Made by a program: the position numbers and the translations under genes. From the NCBI GenBank assembly GCA_003562075.1, contig PWWP01000350.1:1-35732 (forward strand): 35,732 bases of DNA. Direction: 5' to 3'. This document shows positions 22,532 through 31,153 of this stretch, piece after piece. The notes below the pieces were generated by a model, which was given only the letters and a program-made list of their open reading frames with translations, was not told the origin of the DNA and did no database searches. The DNA is from Gemmatimonadota bacterium (GTDB taxonomy: Bacteria; Gemmatimonadota; Gemmatimonadetes; Longimicrobiales; Gaopeijiaceae). Position 1 is the first letter of the stretch; each line of letters starts with the position of its first letter.

Positions 22532-22936
22532 TCAGGTGTGTGTGCGAACGAGCCCGGAGGGGGGCGCTGTGGAGTAGGGAAGGACGAAGGGGGTGTGAAT
22601 CCGGTGGAGGCGTTCGTCTCCCCGGGTGTGGAACGGCTGGTTCTCCTGGGGCGGAGGGGCCAGGGGCTGGAAGCTTCCAGCCACCCGGGAGATGTCCGAG
22701 GCAGCGCCGACACAGTCCCCGATGCAAACGCAGGGACCGTGGTCGTGCTCCTCATCTTCCTCGGCCCCATGAGCGTGACTCTCAGGAGTATGCTCGGCCT
22801 CCATCCCCGGGATTGAGCCCAGGTGATGAGGACAGCTCCCAAGACCAGCCGCATCTCCACCCCATGCCCCCAGGTAGCCCAGGGCCACCAGGACGAGGGC
22901 CAGTCGGTTCAAGAGGGCTTGGGGGGAAGAAATCAT
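22532..22936 (-). CDS. Secreted Cys/His-rich protein (CPHH…CxCxxxC), second copy
   Basis: A 134-residue exported protein. A hydrophobic signal (about 9-27) leads to 'LGSCPHHLG', then an acidic His-rich linker (several HxH and EEDEEHDHG), then PCVCIGDC (CxCxxxC), and a C-terminus with 'FVLPYSTAPPSG'. These elements, in this order, mirror the protein at 13984-14406 upstream of copC, so I regard them as divergent paralogues. Function unknown; metal binding in the periplasm is likely. It lies 119 bases upstream of the His/Met-rich barrel and probably forms an operon with it. ATG 22936 is chosen; there is no clear ribosome site, and TTG 22942 is also in frame. Confidence 0.65.
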   Translation of the reverse strand: MISSPQALLNRLALVLVALGYLGAWGGDAAGLGSCPHHLGSIPGMEAEHTPESHAHGAEEDEEHDHGPCVCIGDCVGAASDISRVAGSFQPLAPPPQENQPFHTRGDERLHRIHTPFVLPYSTAPPSGLVRTHT

Positions 22937-22997
22937 GACCAATTAAGAACGCCTGGCCCCGGGAGATGTCAAGGCTGCGGCCACCGCCACCCAGGCG

Positions 22998-24158
22998 TCA
23001 GCCGTACCCCTCCACATCAGTCCGCTGGACCTGGATGCCCCGACGGGCCAGTCCGTCCACATAGGCGGGTGGCTCCACGGTTTCGTCTGGCGTCCGGACG
23101 CCCTTCTCCCGGATCTGTCCCTGACACTGCATCACCCCGGTCAAAGCCAGAGAGAATCCAGTGGTGCGCATCATGGCCGTGATGCCGGTCCCTTCGTCGT
23201 AGTAGTCCAGGAGATCGAAGCGGATGGCTCGGGGTCCGCCACCCTTGGTGCCGCGGACCTCCACCCGGAGCGCCACCAGGTCTCTTCCGTCGGGCTTCCG
23301 GAGACCAGGACTCACCCGATCGATGAAGAACTGGCGCGGAGTGATCTCGGCGCCATCCACCTTCACTGGCTCGTCGCTCAAGAGACCCAGATCCCGGATG
23401 GCCTTCATGATGACGGCATGACCAGGGTAGCGGAGCGTCTTGTACTCCATGGTCCGGAGGTCGCCACGGTACCGATAGGGAAGGGTCGAGATCCCGCCGG
23501 CGGTGTAGAAGGCCTCGAGCACGCCCAGGGGTTCGGGGAAGGTGACCTGCTCCAGCCCCGTCAGGGCCTCCACGTCGACGGGCTCCCCCTCGTGGAGGAC
23601 CAAGCCCGGCGTCGTATAGTAGTCCAGGACCCCTTCCATGGAATAGACGATCTGATAGTTCAGGGGCGGTTCGGGCTGCTGAGGAAGTCCTCCCACCCAC
23701 ATCCGGACCGATTCGGTGGAATCCAGTTCGTCGATCCCGGCCTGGGCCAGGATGTTCACCATGCCCGGTGCCAATCCACAATCGGGGACGACGCTCACTC
23801 CCTTCTGGCGAGCGACTTCGTCCAACTCCCGCTGCGCCTCCACGATCTCGGTGTTCCCACCCAGGTCCGCGAAGTGGGCTCCGGCCTCGATGGCCAGCCG
23901 TGTCATCTCCAGGTTGAAATAGTAGGGGAGGGCACACAGCACGGCGTCCATCCCGGCCATGACCGGTCGAACCGAGTCCGGGTTCCGGGCATCCACCTTC
24001 TCCACCCGGAGCCGTCCACCCAGGAAGGGCTCCAGGAAGGACGCCACCGACTCGGTCTGGGCGTCACCGATGACGACCTCCTCCACCGCGTCATTCTGTA
24101 GGAGGTCATATGCCGCTGCGGAGCCCTGGGCCCCTCCTCCGAGCACGAGAAGCTTCAT
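22998..24158 (-). CDS. Saccharopine dehydrogenase-family oxidoreductase
   Basis: A 386-residue NAD(P)-dependent protein. The Rossmann motif GGGAQGSAAAYDL is at residues 7-19. 'DAVLCALPYYFN', 'AGAHFADLGGNTE' and 'VVPDCGLAPGMVNILA' (the last near 130) are hallmarks of the saccharopine dehydrogenase / L-lysine 6-dehydrogenase group. The C-terminal domain has 'LPYRYRGDLRTMEYKTLRYPGH'-like blocks shared by lysine dehydrogenases. It may oxidise lysine or saccharopine; the exact substrate is undetermined. The ATG has GAGAGGGG directly upstream. It lies downstream of gyrA (96-base gap) on the same strand. Confidence 0.88.
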   Translation of the reverse strand: MKLLVLGGGAQGSAAAYDLLQNDAVEEVVIGDAQTESVASFLEPFLGGRLRVEKVDARNPDSVRPVMAGMDAVLCALPYYFNLEMTRLAIEAGAHFADLGGNTEIVEAQRELDEVARQKGVSVVPDCGLAPGMVNILAQAGIDELDSTESVRMWVGGLPQQPEPPLNYQIVYSMEGVLDYYTTPGLVLHEGEPVDVEALTGLEQVTFPEPLGVLEAFYTAGGISTLPYRYRGDLRTMEYKTLRYPGHAVIMKAIRDLGLLSDEPVKVDGAEITPRQFFIDRVSPGLRKPDGRDLVALRVEVRGTKGGGPRAIRFDLLDYYDEGTGITAMMRTTGFSLALTGVMQCQGQIREKGVRTPDETVEPPAYVDGLARRGIQVQRTDVEGYG

Positions 24159-24193
24159 TCCCCTCTCCTGATCCTGGTTTCAAGTCACGGTTC

Positions 24194-24220
24194 GGGACGG
24201 ACTCGGGGGAGCCCCGTCCC
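24194..24220 (-). terminator. Possible hairpin terminator after gyrA
   Basis: GGGACGG (24194-24200) and CCGTCCC (24214-24220) form a 7-bp GC stem with a 13-base loop in the 96-base gap between gyrA and the saccharopine-dehydrogenase-like gene. It lacks a T-run, so Rho-independent function is doubtful. Confidence 0.25.
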
Positions 24221-24254
24221 AAGGCCACCACCCTCGCGTGGGACGCGGCCAGGG

Positions 24255-26792
24255 TCAATCCCCTTCGAAGAGGTCCGGTTGGTCCTCCCCGGACCCATCG
24301 TCCCCAGCTTCCTGGGCGTCCACTCCCACATCCTCTTCTTCCTGATCCGCCGGGTCCGTTCCCAGACTCCGTGTCACCTCTACGATTCGGTCACCGGCCG
24401 GCAGGGAAAGGAGGCGAGTCCCTCGGGTCCGGCGACCCTGCTCCGGCACCTGACCGGCAGCCAGGCGTTTCACCTGTCCTCCAGCCGTCACCAGCGACAC
24501 CTCGTCTGCCGCCACCACCTCCAGGGCCGCCACCAGTCCACCACCAGTCTTGCCCGAGGGGACGGCCAGCGTCCCCAACCCACCCCGCTTCTGGAGCGGG
24601 AACTCGGAGAGCAGGGTCCGCTTCCCCCACCCCTCGTCGGTCACGGTCAGCACCCAGGCATCCCTGCGGACCGGGATCATTCCCACCACCTGATCGTCGC
24701 CCCGCAGATCGATCCCCTTCACTCCCTGAGCCGTCCTTCCCATGACCGAGACCTCCTTCTCTTCGAAGCGGATGGCTCGGCCATCCCGGCTCATGAGCAT
24801 GAGGACGGCCCGGCCATCGGAGAGGACCACGTCCAGGATCCCATCTCCGTCCCGGACCCCGGCAGCGATGATTCCACCACTCCTTGGATTGGAGAACTCC
24901 TGTAACTCCGTCCGTTTCACCAGTCCTCCCCGAGACAGAAAGACCAGCACCTTCTCCTCGTCCTCCAGCTCTTCCACCGGAACCAGACTCATGATCCTGT
25001 CAGACCGGTCCGCTCCCGTGAGGGCATAGACCGACTGTCCTCTGGAGGCCCGTGCCGACTCGGGCACGTCCAGCACCGAGAGGAAATGACAGTGGCCTCC
25101 TTCGGTGAAGGCCAGGATCCAGCCTCCGGTCCGGGCTGTGAAGACTCGCTCCAGCCAGTCGTCCTCGTAGTTCTCCATCCCGGCCAGGGCTTTCCCGCTC
25201 CGAATCCGGCGCTTGTAGAGGTGCATGGGGATCCGCTTCACGAACCCCTCGTGGCTCACGGTGATGACCACGTCCTCGTCAGCCACCGCATCTTCCACCG
25301 GAGCAGTATGCTCCTCGGCATCCACCAGGACCACGGTCCGGCGTTCGTCACCGTACTCCTCCACCACCTCGTCCAACTCGTCCAGAACCACACGGAGCTG
25401 CTCCGTCTCCGAGTCCAGCACGGCCCGGAGCTCCTGAATCAGGACCTCCAGCTCCTCCAGTCGGTCCCGCAGGGTGGCTCGCTCCAGGGATGTGAGGCGG
25501 CCCAGGCGCATGTTCAGGATGGCGTCGGCCTGGATCTCCGAGAGCCCGAAGCGATCTTGCAGGCCCTGTGCTGCCTGGGGTCGGTCCTGGGACTGACGGA
25601 TGATCTTCACCACCTCGTCGATGTGATCCAACGCCACCAGGAGACCCTGGACGATGTGCCGTTCGGCTTCCGCCCCCTCCAGGTCGTGGCGCGTCCGACG
25701 CACCACCACCTCCAGCCGATGGTCCCGGTATCGCTCCAGGATCTGCTTGAGGTTCAGCTCCTTGGGCTCGCCCTTGTCCAGCGCCAGTAGGATGGCTCCG
25801 AAAGTACTCTGGAGATAGGTCCGCCGGTGGAGGGTGGCCAGGGTCGTGGCTGCCGGCGCCCCCCGCTTGAGCTGGATGACCAGCCGGAGCCCGTCACGGT
25901 CCGATTCGTCCCGCACGTCGGTGACATCGTCCAGCTTACCCTTCCGGGAGAGCGCCACGATCTGTTCGATGATCTTGGACTTGGAAACACCGTAGGGGAT
26001 TTCCGTCACCACGAGCTGCTCCCGGCCACCCCTCAGGGCCTCCTTGACGATCCGGGCCCGCATGACGATGCGACCCCGGCCGGTCCGATACATGTCCTGA
26101 ATACCGTCATTGCCCACAATGAAGGCACCAGTGGGGAAGTCGGGACCGGGGACGAATTCCATGAGCTCGTCGACGGCGCACTCCGGGTTCCGGGCCAGAT
26201 GCCGGAACGCATGGGCCACCTCCACCAGATTGTGGGGAGGGATATTGGTGGACATCCCCACGGCGATCCCCGACGACCCATTCACCAGGAGGTTGGGGAG
26301 CCGGGCCGGGAGGACCGAAGGCTCCTTCAGCCGGTCATCGAAGTTGGGAGACCAGTCCACCGTCTCCCGATCCAGGTCTTCCAGGAGCTCAATGGAGATG
26401 GGAGAAAGGCGGGCTTCGGTGTAACGATAGGCCGCTGCCGAATCCCCATCGATGGATCCGAAATTCCCCTGCCCGTCTACCAGGGGATACCGGAGGGAGA
26501 AGTCCTGGACCATCCGGACCATGGTGTCGTAGACCGCCGAATCACCGTGTGGATGGTACTTTCCCAGGACCTCTCCTACCACCGACGCACTCTTCTTGTA
26601 CGGTCGATCCGGGTTGAGCCCCAGCTCCCGCATGGCATAGAGAATCCGTCGGTGCACCGGCTTCAGGCCATCCCGGACGTCGGGCAGGGCCCGGGACACG
26701 ATGACGCTCATGGAATAGTCGATGAACGACTCCCGCATCTCGTCCTCGATGAGGCGAGACAGGATTCGCTCCCGCTTCTGGGCCACGGACAT
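24255..26792 (-). CDS. gyrA: DNA gyrase subunit A (type IIA topoisomerase A subunit)
   Basis: An 845-residue DNA breakage-reunion subunit. The N-terminal domain is intact: '[19 protein letters not shown]' near 34, the quinolone-resistance region '[16 protein letters not shown]' with S85 and D89 (E. coli S83/D87, unmutated), and the active-site Tyr124 in AYRYTEAR. The C-terminal pinwheel spans about 500-805. The canonical gyrase box (QRRGGKG) is missing from the first blade, which reads '[15 protein letters not shown]'; a related QKRGGLG occurs in a late blade. So a second gyrA/ParC-type paralogue is possible, though length and N-terminus favour GyrA. The acidic tail ([20 protein letters not shown]) is typical. 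ATG 26792 is chosen for GAGGAG five bases upstream. gyrB is not nearby. Confidence 0.9.
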   Translation of the reverse strand: MSVAQKRERILSRLIEDEMRESFIDYSMSVIVSRALPDVRDGLKPVHRRILYAMRELGLNPDRPYKKSASVVGEVLGKYHPHGDSAVYDTMVRMVQDFSLRYPLVDGQGNFGSIDGDSAAAYRYTEARLSPISIELLEDLDRETVDWSPNFDDRLKEPSVLPARLPNLLVNGSSGIAVGMSTNIPPHNLVEVAHAFRHLARNPECAVDELMEFVPGPDFPTGAFIVGNDGIQDMYRTGRGRIVMRARIVKEALRGGREQLVVTEIPYGVSKSKIIEQIVALSRKGKLDDVTDVRDESDRDGLRLVIQLKRGAPAATTLATLHRRTYLQSTFGAILLALDKGEPKELNLKQILERYRDHRLEVVVRRTRHDLEGAEAERHIVQGLLVALDHIDEVVKIIRQSQDRPQAAQGLQDRFGLSEIQADAILNMRLGRLTSLERATLRDRLEELEVLIQELRAVLDSETEQLRVVLDELDEVVEEYGDERRTVVLVDAEEHTAPVEDAVADEDVVITVSHEGFVKRIPMHLYKRRIRSGKALAGMENYEDDWLERVFTARTGGWILAFTEGGHCHFLSVLDVPESARASRGQSVYALTGADRSDRIMSLVPVEELEDEEKVLVFLSRGGLVKRTELQEFSNPRSGGIIAAGVRDGDGILDVVLSDGRAVLMLMSRDGRAIRFEEKEVSVMGRTAQGVKGIDLRGDDQVVGMIPVRRDAWVLTVTDEGWGKRTLLSEFPLQKRGGLGTLAVPSGKTGGGLVAALEVVAADEVSLVTAGGQVKRLAAGQVPEQGRRTRGTRLLSLPAGDRIVEVTRSLGTDPADQEEEDVGVDAQEAGDDGSGEDQPDLFEGD

Positions 26793-26835
26793 CCGCACTC
26801 CTCTGGCTCAACGCTGGCTCGGCTGTGATGGAAGA

Positions 26836-26852
26836 ACCCTTTCGGAAAGGGT
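26836..26852 (-). terminator. Compact hairpin between the TPR gene and gyrA
   Basis: ACCCTTT, CGG, AAAGGGT: a perfect 7-bp stem with a 3-base loop. On the minus strand it is followed by TCTTCC. It lies 75 bases after the TPR gene stop and 44 bases before the gyrA ATG. It could end the upstream unit or act in the gyrA leader. Confidence 0.4.
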
Positions 26853-26926
26853 CCGCACGAAGATGGGGGGGAGGAGGGGGAGAGGGAAGGAGCCGGCGCT
26901 TCGGGAGGCGTTCGGGCTGGGCCGCC

Positions 26927-27241
26927 TCAGTCCCAGTCGTCCAGGATCTCCCGGAACTCGTCGGCCATGGTGGGATGCCCGTGCCGGTCGGCCGCCTCCA
27001 CGCCTTTGACGTAGGCTTCCCGAGCTTCGTCGTCCCTGCCCAGCTCTCGGAGAGCGGAACCGAGCCGGCCCCAGGCGTTCCCTTCGTCCTCGGCCAGCTC
27101 CAGGTATCGGCGAAGCTCCCGAACTCCCTCCTCCGCCCGTCCAGCCGTCAGGTACTCCAGAGCCAGGCCGAAGCGGAGTCGAGTGTCGTCGGGTCGGGAT
27201 TCCAGCATCGTACGAAGGGCATCCACTCGCTCAGAACTCAT
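26927..27241 (-). CDS. Small TPR-repeat protein
   Basis: A 104-residue helical protein with two to three tetratricopeptide-like repeats: residues about 18-50 ('DDTRLRFGLALEYLTAGRAE…') and about 52-86 ('GNAWGRLGSALRELGRDDEA'). It is a likely protein-protein interaction module; no enzyme domain is present. Acidic C-terminus (FREILDDWD). It starts 36 bases after the stop of the unknown gene at 27278 and is probably in the same unit. The ribosome site is weak. Binding partner unknown. Confidence 0.75.
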   Translation of the reverse strand: MSSERVDALRTMLESRPDDTRLRFGLALEYLTAGRAEEGVRELRRYLELAEDEGNAWGRLGSALRELGRDDEAREAYVKGVEAADRHGHPTMADEFREILDDWD

Positions 27242-27277
27242 GACCGATCGTGGGTTGAAGTGCAGGGGACGGGAAGG

Positions 27278-27700
27278 TCAATCGGGGAAGTGGAAGGTGC
27301 GGATGGTCCGCTGGGTGGGGGAACGACCCGTCATGACCTCGATGAGTGCTCGCATCTCACTCCCAGCGTCCTCCACCCGGCCCAGGAAGGCCAAGGCGTG
27401 GGCAAAGTCGAAGTATGCCGCCACCGTCTCCTCTGCAGCAGGATGGATGGTCACCACCAGAGCATCCATCTCCTGACGAAGGTGCTCCACGATGAGCCGT
27501 GCTCCTCGCTCCAACTCCTGCTGGTCGGCCATGGTCCGGATGGAGAGATCGCCGGTGAGTCGGGGAAGGAGGGATTCCACCGCCGCCCGTCCCGCAGACG
27601 GGGCTGCCACGGACGACTCTTCGCTCCCGCCATGGGCCAGGAACGCACGCCCCCCATGCTCAAGAGCAACAATCTCCTCGTAACTGCAGGTGACGATCAT
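27278..27700 (-). CDS. Hypothetical protein (MIVTCSYEEI…)
   Basis: A 140-residue protein not recognised beyond being gene-like. The opening 'MIVTCSYEEIVALEHGGRAFL' is followed by an Ala/Ser/Gly-rich stretch and two long helical segments (about 55-100 and 100-130). There is no signal peptide or membrane helix. The evidence for a gene is the strong GGGAGG five bases before ATG 27700 and its spacing to the TPR gene. The open frame extends to 27910 but that part overlaps the end of the next gene and has no ribosome site. The 193 bases between 27701 and 27893 hold nothing else I can support. Confidence 0.65.
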   Translation of the reverse strand: MIVTCSYEEIVALEHGGRAFLAHGGSEESSVAAPSAGRAAVESLLPRLTGDLSIRTMADQQELERGARLIVEHLRQEMDALVVTIHPAAEETVAAYFDFAHALAFLGRVEDAGSEMRALIEVMTGRSPTQRTIRTFHFPD

Positions 27701-27893
27701 CCGAACCTCCCGGGAGGACCGGTCCGGCCTGGATCCCGACAGGACTCCCCTGTCGTCCCGAATCGAGCCTGCCTGTCCTCCACCTATTCCTACCTGTATC
27801 CCGACCCAAAGGTTCTGCAAGAGATGGACCGGAACGATCTCCGGTTCCTGTCGACGATGACCAAGCAGGGTCGGGCCCTGGATCCCACACACT

Positions 27894-28370
27894 TCAGGCC
27901 TGGACGCCACCCTCCGAGCCGGGTGGGACGATCACCGGTGTCGGCGAACCCCCGCTGGGTCCTGACCTTCCCTTCCGCCCAGTGCCTTCCTCCACCAGGA
28001 TGGGCAGCTCTCCTACCTCCTCCTCATCTACCGAGATGACGAAGCGGTACTGGCCAGGTGCAGGAAAGACCACCCCGTCCAGGTTCAGGACCTGGGGAAT
28101 GCGGACCCGCTCGGGAGCCGTGCCCGGACGCCCCTCCACCTCTCCGTTCAGCCGGAGGACCTGATCGCCGTCCGGTCCCAGAAGCTGGATGGCTACCGCC
28201 AGCTTCCCCTCGTCCCCCTCCTCGGGCTGGAGGCGCAGCACCAGCGCTACACGTCCGTGGCGGAGGGGGAAGCGGGGACCGCGAATGCGATGAAAGATAC
28301 CCAGGACGTTCAGCTTTCCTGAAGCGTCCACGGTGGCGGCGTCGGCCAGAAGTGCTACGTCGAGTTTCAT
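27894..28370 (-). CDS. DUF6941-type protein
   Basis: A 158-residue protein with the opening 'MKLDVALLADAATVDASGKL' then 'NVLGIFHRI', which I recall as the DUF6941 pattern: a small beta-rich domain of unknown function. The core (about 1-130) alternates strands such as 'ALVLRLQPEEGDEG' and 'GQYRFVISVDEEEVGELP'. The last 25 residues are Gly/Pro/Ser-rich and probably disordered. Each residue stretch suggests a cytosolic ligand-binding barrel, but this is guesswork. It begins 8 bases after the CPBP protease stop, so it is likely in one operon with the protease and the PLP decarboxylase. Confidence 0.7.
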   Translation of the reverse strand: MKLDVALLADAATVDASGKLNVLGIFHRIRGPRFPLRHGRVALVLRLQPEEGDEGKLAVAIQLLGPDGDQVLRLNGEVEGRPGTAPERVRIPQVLNLDGVVFPAPGQYRFVISVDEEEVGELPILVEEGTGRKGRSGPSGGSPTPVIVPPGSEGGVQA

Positions 28371-28378
28371 GCCGGAGC

Positions 28379-29197
28379 CTACTCCTCCACACCTGGGAGA
28401 ACAACCCCTTCGTCGTGGCCGGTCAGGAGGTAGGGGCCCAGAACCAGCCCGATCAGGAGGTCGATGAGTGCGTGAGCTGCCATGGATGGGAGAAGACTCC
28501 CCGTCATGACCACCGGAACCGCCAGGATGAAGCCCATGGTGCCCGTTCGCAGGATCCCCACCGGTCCCTGGTAGGCGTGGAGAAAGGCGAAGGGGACGGA
28601 CGAGATGAGCGCCGCACCCCAGGGCCCCAGCCCCAGGAGCTGAACGGCCTGGTACGCGTATCCCCTGTATGCCAGTTCCTCACCAATCCCGGCCGAGAAG
28701 GAGAGGCCCACGAAGAGGCGCCGCTCCCGCCGAGTCTGAGGCAGAAGGTCCCGGAGGAGGGCACTCCGCCCCCCGCCGATCCGCTGCTCCAGCGGTCGGA
28801 AGAGGAGGATGACGACGAAAGCCGCCAACGTGGTCCCCAGGGTCCACGCCAGGAGCTCCACAGTGGGCAGAGGGAGAAGACCGGCAGGTGCCACACCCTC
28901 CAACCGCATCGACAGGATGGCCCCAAGAGCGCCCACCCCCAGGATCGTGACGATGGACCCGATGTACACGGGAACCCGCTCCAGGGGCTCCCAGTCCAGG
29001 AGGGGAAGCTGGGCCACAGCCAGGGCCGGAAGGAGGACGAAGAAGACCGGAAGGGCCAGGACCTCCACCACCGACAAGGAGGTGGCGAAGGCCAGGAGAA
29101 CCATGAGGCCGGCTGTGAGAAAGGCTCCGGCCCGAAGGCGCCACCCCACGCGAGCCGCCGCCTCCCGGAGGCCCTCGTCGTCAGGATCCGTCGTCAT
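28379..29197 (-). CDS. CPBP-family intramembrane metalloprotease (CAAX-like)
   Basis: A 272-residue membrane protein with about eight helices. It carries the family's three motifs: EELAYRG (E173, E174 and R178, the EExxxR metal/catalytic motif), 'FLHAYQG' (FxxxH) and 'PSMAAHALIDLLIG' (HxxxD/N). Members are Rce1-like glutamic proteases or bacteriocin-immunity proteins (formerly Abi). The role here is unknown. It is the middle gene of three: its ATG shares one base with the decarboxylase stop (TGATG), and the DUF6941 gene follows at once. Confidence 0.85.
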   Translation of the reverse strand: MTTDPDDEGLREAAARVGWRLRAGAFLTAGLMVLLAFATSLSVVEVLALPVFFVLLPALAVAQLPLLDWEPLERVPVYIGSIVTILGVGALGAILSMRLEGVAPAGLLPLPTVELLAWTLGTTLAAFVVILLFRPLEQRIGGGRSALLRDLLPQTRRERRLFVGLSFSAGIGEELAYRGYAYQAVQLLGLGPWGAALISSVPFAFLHAYQGPVGILRTGTMGFILAVPVVMTGSLLPSMAAHALIDLLIGLVLGPYLLTGHDEGVVLPGVEE

Positions 29198-30690
29198 CAG
29201 GACGCCTCGGATTCGGCAACCAAGGCCCGCCCCTCCGCCAACACCCGGTCCAGAATGTGATCCAGGTCAGCCCAACGGGTCCGGTGGTTCAGGATGCAGA
29301 ATCGGAGGGAGTACCGGCCGGCCAGGCGGGTGGAGGACATCATGGCGTCACCTGCCTCCAGGAGCCGATCCTGGATCCGGGCATTCAGCTCCTCCAGCGC
29401 CCCCTCGTCCCGTGATCCGCCACCTGGCCGATACCGGAAGCAGACGACTCCCAGGGCAGGTGGGTGGAGGAGCTCCAGCTCCTCCTCTTCCTGAATCCGT
29501 GCCCCTGCCTGCCTGGCCAGCGTCATGCCTTGGCCCACTGCGTCCTCCAGCGCCTGGCGTCCCACGGTCCTGACCGTGAGCCAGACCTTCAGGGCCCGGA
29601 AGCTTCGGGTGAGTTGGATCCCCCGATCACCGAAGTTCACCTGCCCATCCCGCAACGCCGTATCCTGGAGATACTCGGCAGAAATATGGAATGCAGATTC
29701 TAATTTAACCGGATCCCGAACCATGAGGCATCCACACTCATAGCTCTGGAAGAGCCACTTGTGGGGGTCCAGCGTCACCGAGTCGGCCTGCCCCAGCCCT
29801 TCCAGGACCTGCCGTCCCTCCGGGGTGAGGACCGCGAAGCCCCCGTAGGCCGCATCCACATGGAACCAGACCCCTTCTTCCCGACAAAGCTGAGCCAGCT
29901 CCCCCAGGGGATCCACCGTCCCGGTGTTGGTAGCACCGCCGTTGGCACAGACCATTACCGGAGTGTGACCCTGGTCCCGATCCCGGGCCAGTGCCCGAGC
30001 CACCTCCCCGGGCTGGAGCTTCCGATCCGCTCCGGTGGGCAGGACCCGGATCTCATCGGGCCGGAAGCCAGCGATCCGGGCACCCCGTCGCAGGGAGCTG
30101 TGGCCCTGGTCCGACACATAGACCACCGGCCGCCGGGGCCATCCTGCCTCCTCGCGGGCTGTCACCACAGCCAGGAGGTTGGCCGCCGAGCCCCCACTGG
30201 TGAGCACCCCCCCCCCTCCAGCGGGCATGCCGATCCATTCCCGGAACCACTCCAGGACCGTGAGTTCCACCTGACTGGGCCCTGCCGACTCGAGCCAGGT
30301 TCCCTGGAAGCAGTTATGGCCCGAGATCAGGATGTCGGCCAGCACCGCAGGCCACCCCGGGCTGGACGGAACGAAGCCCAGGAACCTGGGGTGATCGATG
30401 CGGCCGGCGTATGGGAAGATTTGAGCCACCGCCTCTTCCATGAGCTCCCCCGGGTCGGTCCCCTCCTCCGGTGCATCCAGGTGAAGGAGGGCCTCCATGT
30501 CGGCTCGGGACGCCCCCTGCCAGGGTCGATCCCCCTCCAGTCCCTTCCACCGGGCCACCACGTGATCGACGGCCTGGTAGCCCAGTTGTCGCATGGTTTC
30601 GGCGTCGGGCAGAAGGCTGGACGCCGACGGGTCCGGCGCTCTGGCGGAAGACTTCGTGGTTCGGGACCTGCTCATCCGTTGACTGTCCAA
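29197..30690 (-). CDS. PLP-dependent amino acid decarboxylase (group II, aromatic L-amino acid type)
   Basis: A 497-residue pyridoxal-phosphate enzyme. 'HPRFLGFVPSSPG' (about 100-112) and 'GVLTSGGSAANLLAV' (about 161-175, cofactor phosphate site) are present. 'HVDAAYGGF' carries D279, which pairs with the pyridine nitrogen, and 'TLDPHKWLF' has the Schiff-base lysine K311. These are typical of group II decarboxylases (DOPA/tryptophan/tyrosine, glutamate). Aromatic-type is favoured by overall pattern; exact substrate unknown. TTG 30690 is chosen because GAGGA lies six bases upstream; ATG 30675 has none. No amino-acid/amine antiporter is adjacent. Confidence 0.87.
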   Translation of the reverse strand: MDSQRMSRSRTTKSSARAPDPSASSLLPDAETMRQLGYQAVDHVVARWKGLEGDRPWQGASRADMEALLHLDAPEEGTDPGELMEEAVAQIFPYAGRIDHPRFLGFVPSSPGWPAVLADILISGHNCFQGTWLESAGPSQVELTVLEWFREWIGMPAGGGGVLTSGGSAANLLAVVTAREEAGWPRRPVVYVSDQGHSSLRRGARIAGFRPDEIRVLPTGADRKLQPGEVARALARDRDQGHTPVMVCANGGATNTGTVDPLGELAQLCREEGVWFHVDAAYGGFAVLTPEGRQVLEGLGQADSVTLDPHKWLFQSYECGCLMVRDPVKLESAFHISAEYLQDTALRDGQVNFGDRGIQLTRSFRALKVWLTVRTVGRQALEDAVGQGMTLARQAGARIQEEEELELLHPPALGVVCFRYRPGGGSRDEGALEELNARIQDRLLEAGDAMMSSTRLAGRYSLRFCILNHRTRWADLDHILDRVLAEGRALVAESEAS

Positions 30691-30795
30691 CCTTCATCCT
30701 CTAAGGTTTGCGCCATCCGGGGTCGCACCGTATGGGGTCCCGGTCTCGGGCTTTCCCGACGGCAATGCTTCGACCCTGCTCCATGGAGATACATG

Positions 30796-31107
30796 ATGGC
30801 GAAGGAACATGATGGACGGATGGTGCTCCAGGTCATCGATGCCCTGGACCACCCCTACTCCGGGCGAATCCTACGAGTCAAAGTCCGCCATGGGAAAGCT
30901 CCGTCAGCCCGCGATCTGAAGGGGGTCACCCTTCAGGCTACCGGCCCCGAGGGCCAGGAAGCCAAGGTGACGATCCTGGGCTTTTCCCTTACCGGCGGAA
31001 AGGTTTCCGACGAGCGGATTCGGGACACGGGCCGGATGGACCTCCACGTGGAGGAGGAAGGAGGGGACGAGCCGGTCAGTCTCCAGTGGACCCTTTCGGG
31101 CGTTTGA
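30796..31107 (+). CDS. Hypothetical protein, small beta-rich domain
   Basis: A 103-residue cytosolic protein I cannot name. 'MVLQVIDALDHPYSGRILRVKV' then 'LKGVTLQATGPEGQEAKVTILGFSLTGG' are strongly beta-like, as in a small barrel. It is acidic towards the C-terminus. Start: ATG 30796 has GGAG seven bases upstream; the adjacent ATG 30793 is four bases from it. The gene lies alone on the plus strand, divergent from the decarboxylase (105-base gap) and convergent with the lipoprotein gene at 31154. Confidence 0.6.
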   Translation: MAKEHDGRMVLQVIDALDHPYSGRILRVKVRHGKAPSARDLKGVTLQATGPEGQEAKVTILGFSLTGGKVSDERIRDTGRMDLHVEEEGGDEPVSLQWTLSGV

Positions 31108-31153
31108 GTACGCCAGGATCACCGCCCCGCCCGGCCAGCCGGAGTATCCCCCC

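Noticed and set aside
27701-27893. Possible small gene in the gap before DUF6941
   Set aside because: Partial frames on the plus strand have no start signal or familiar pattern.
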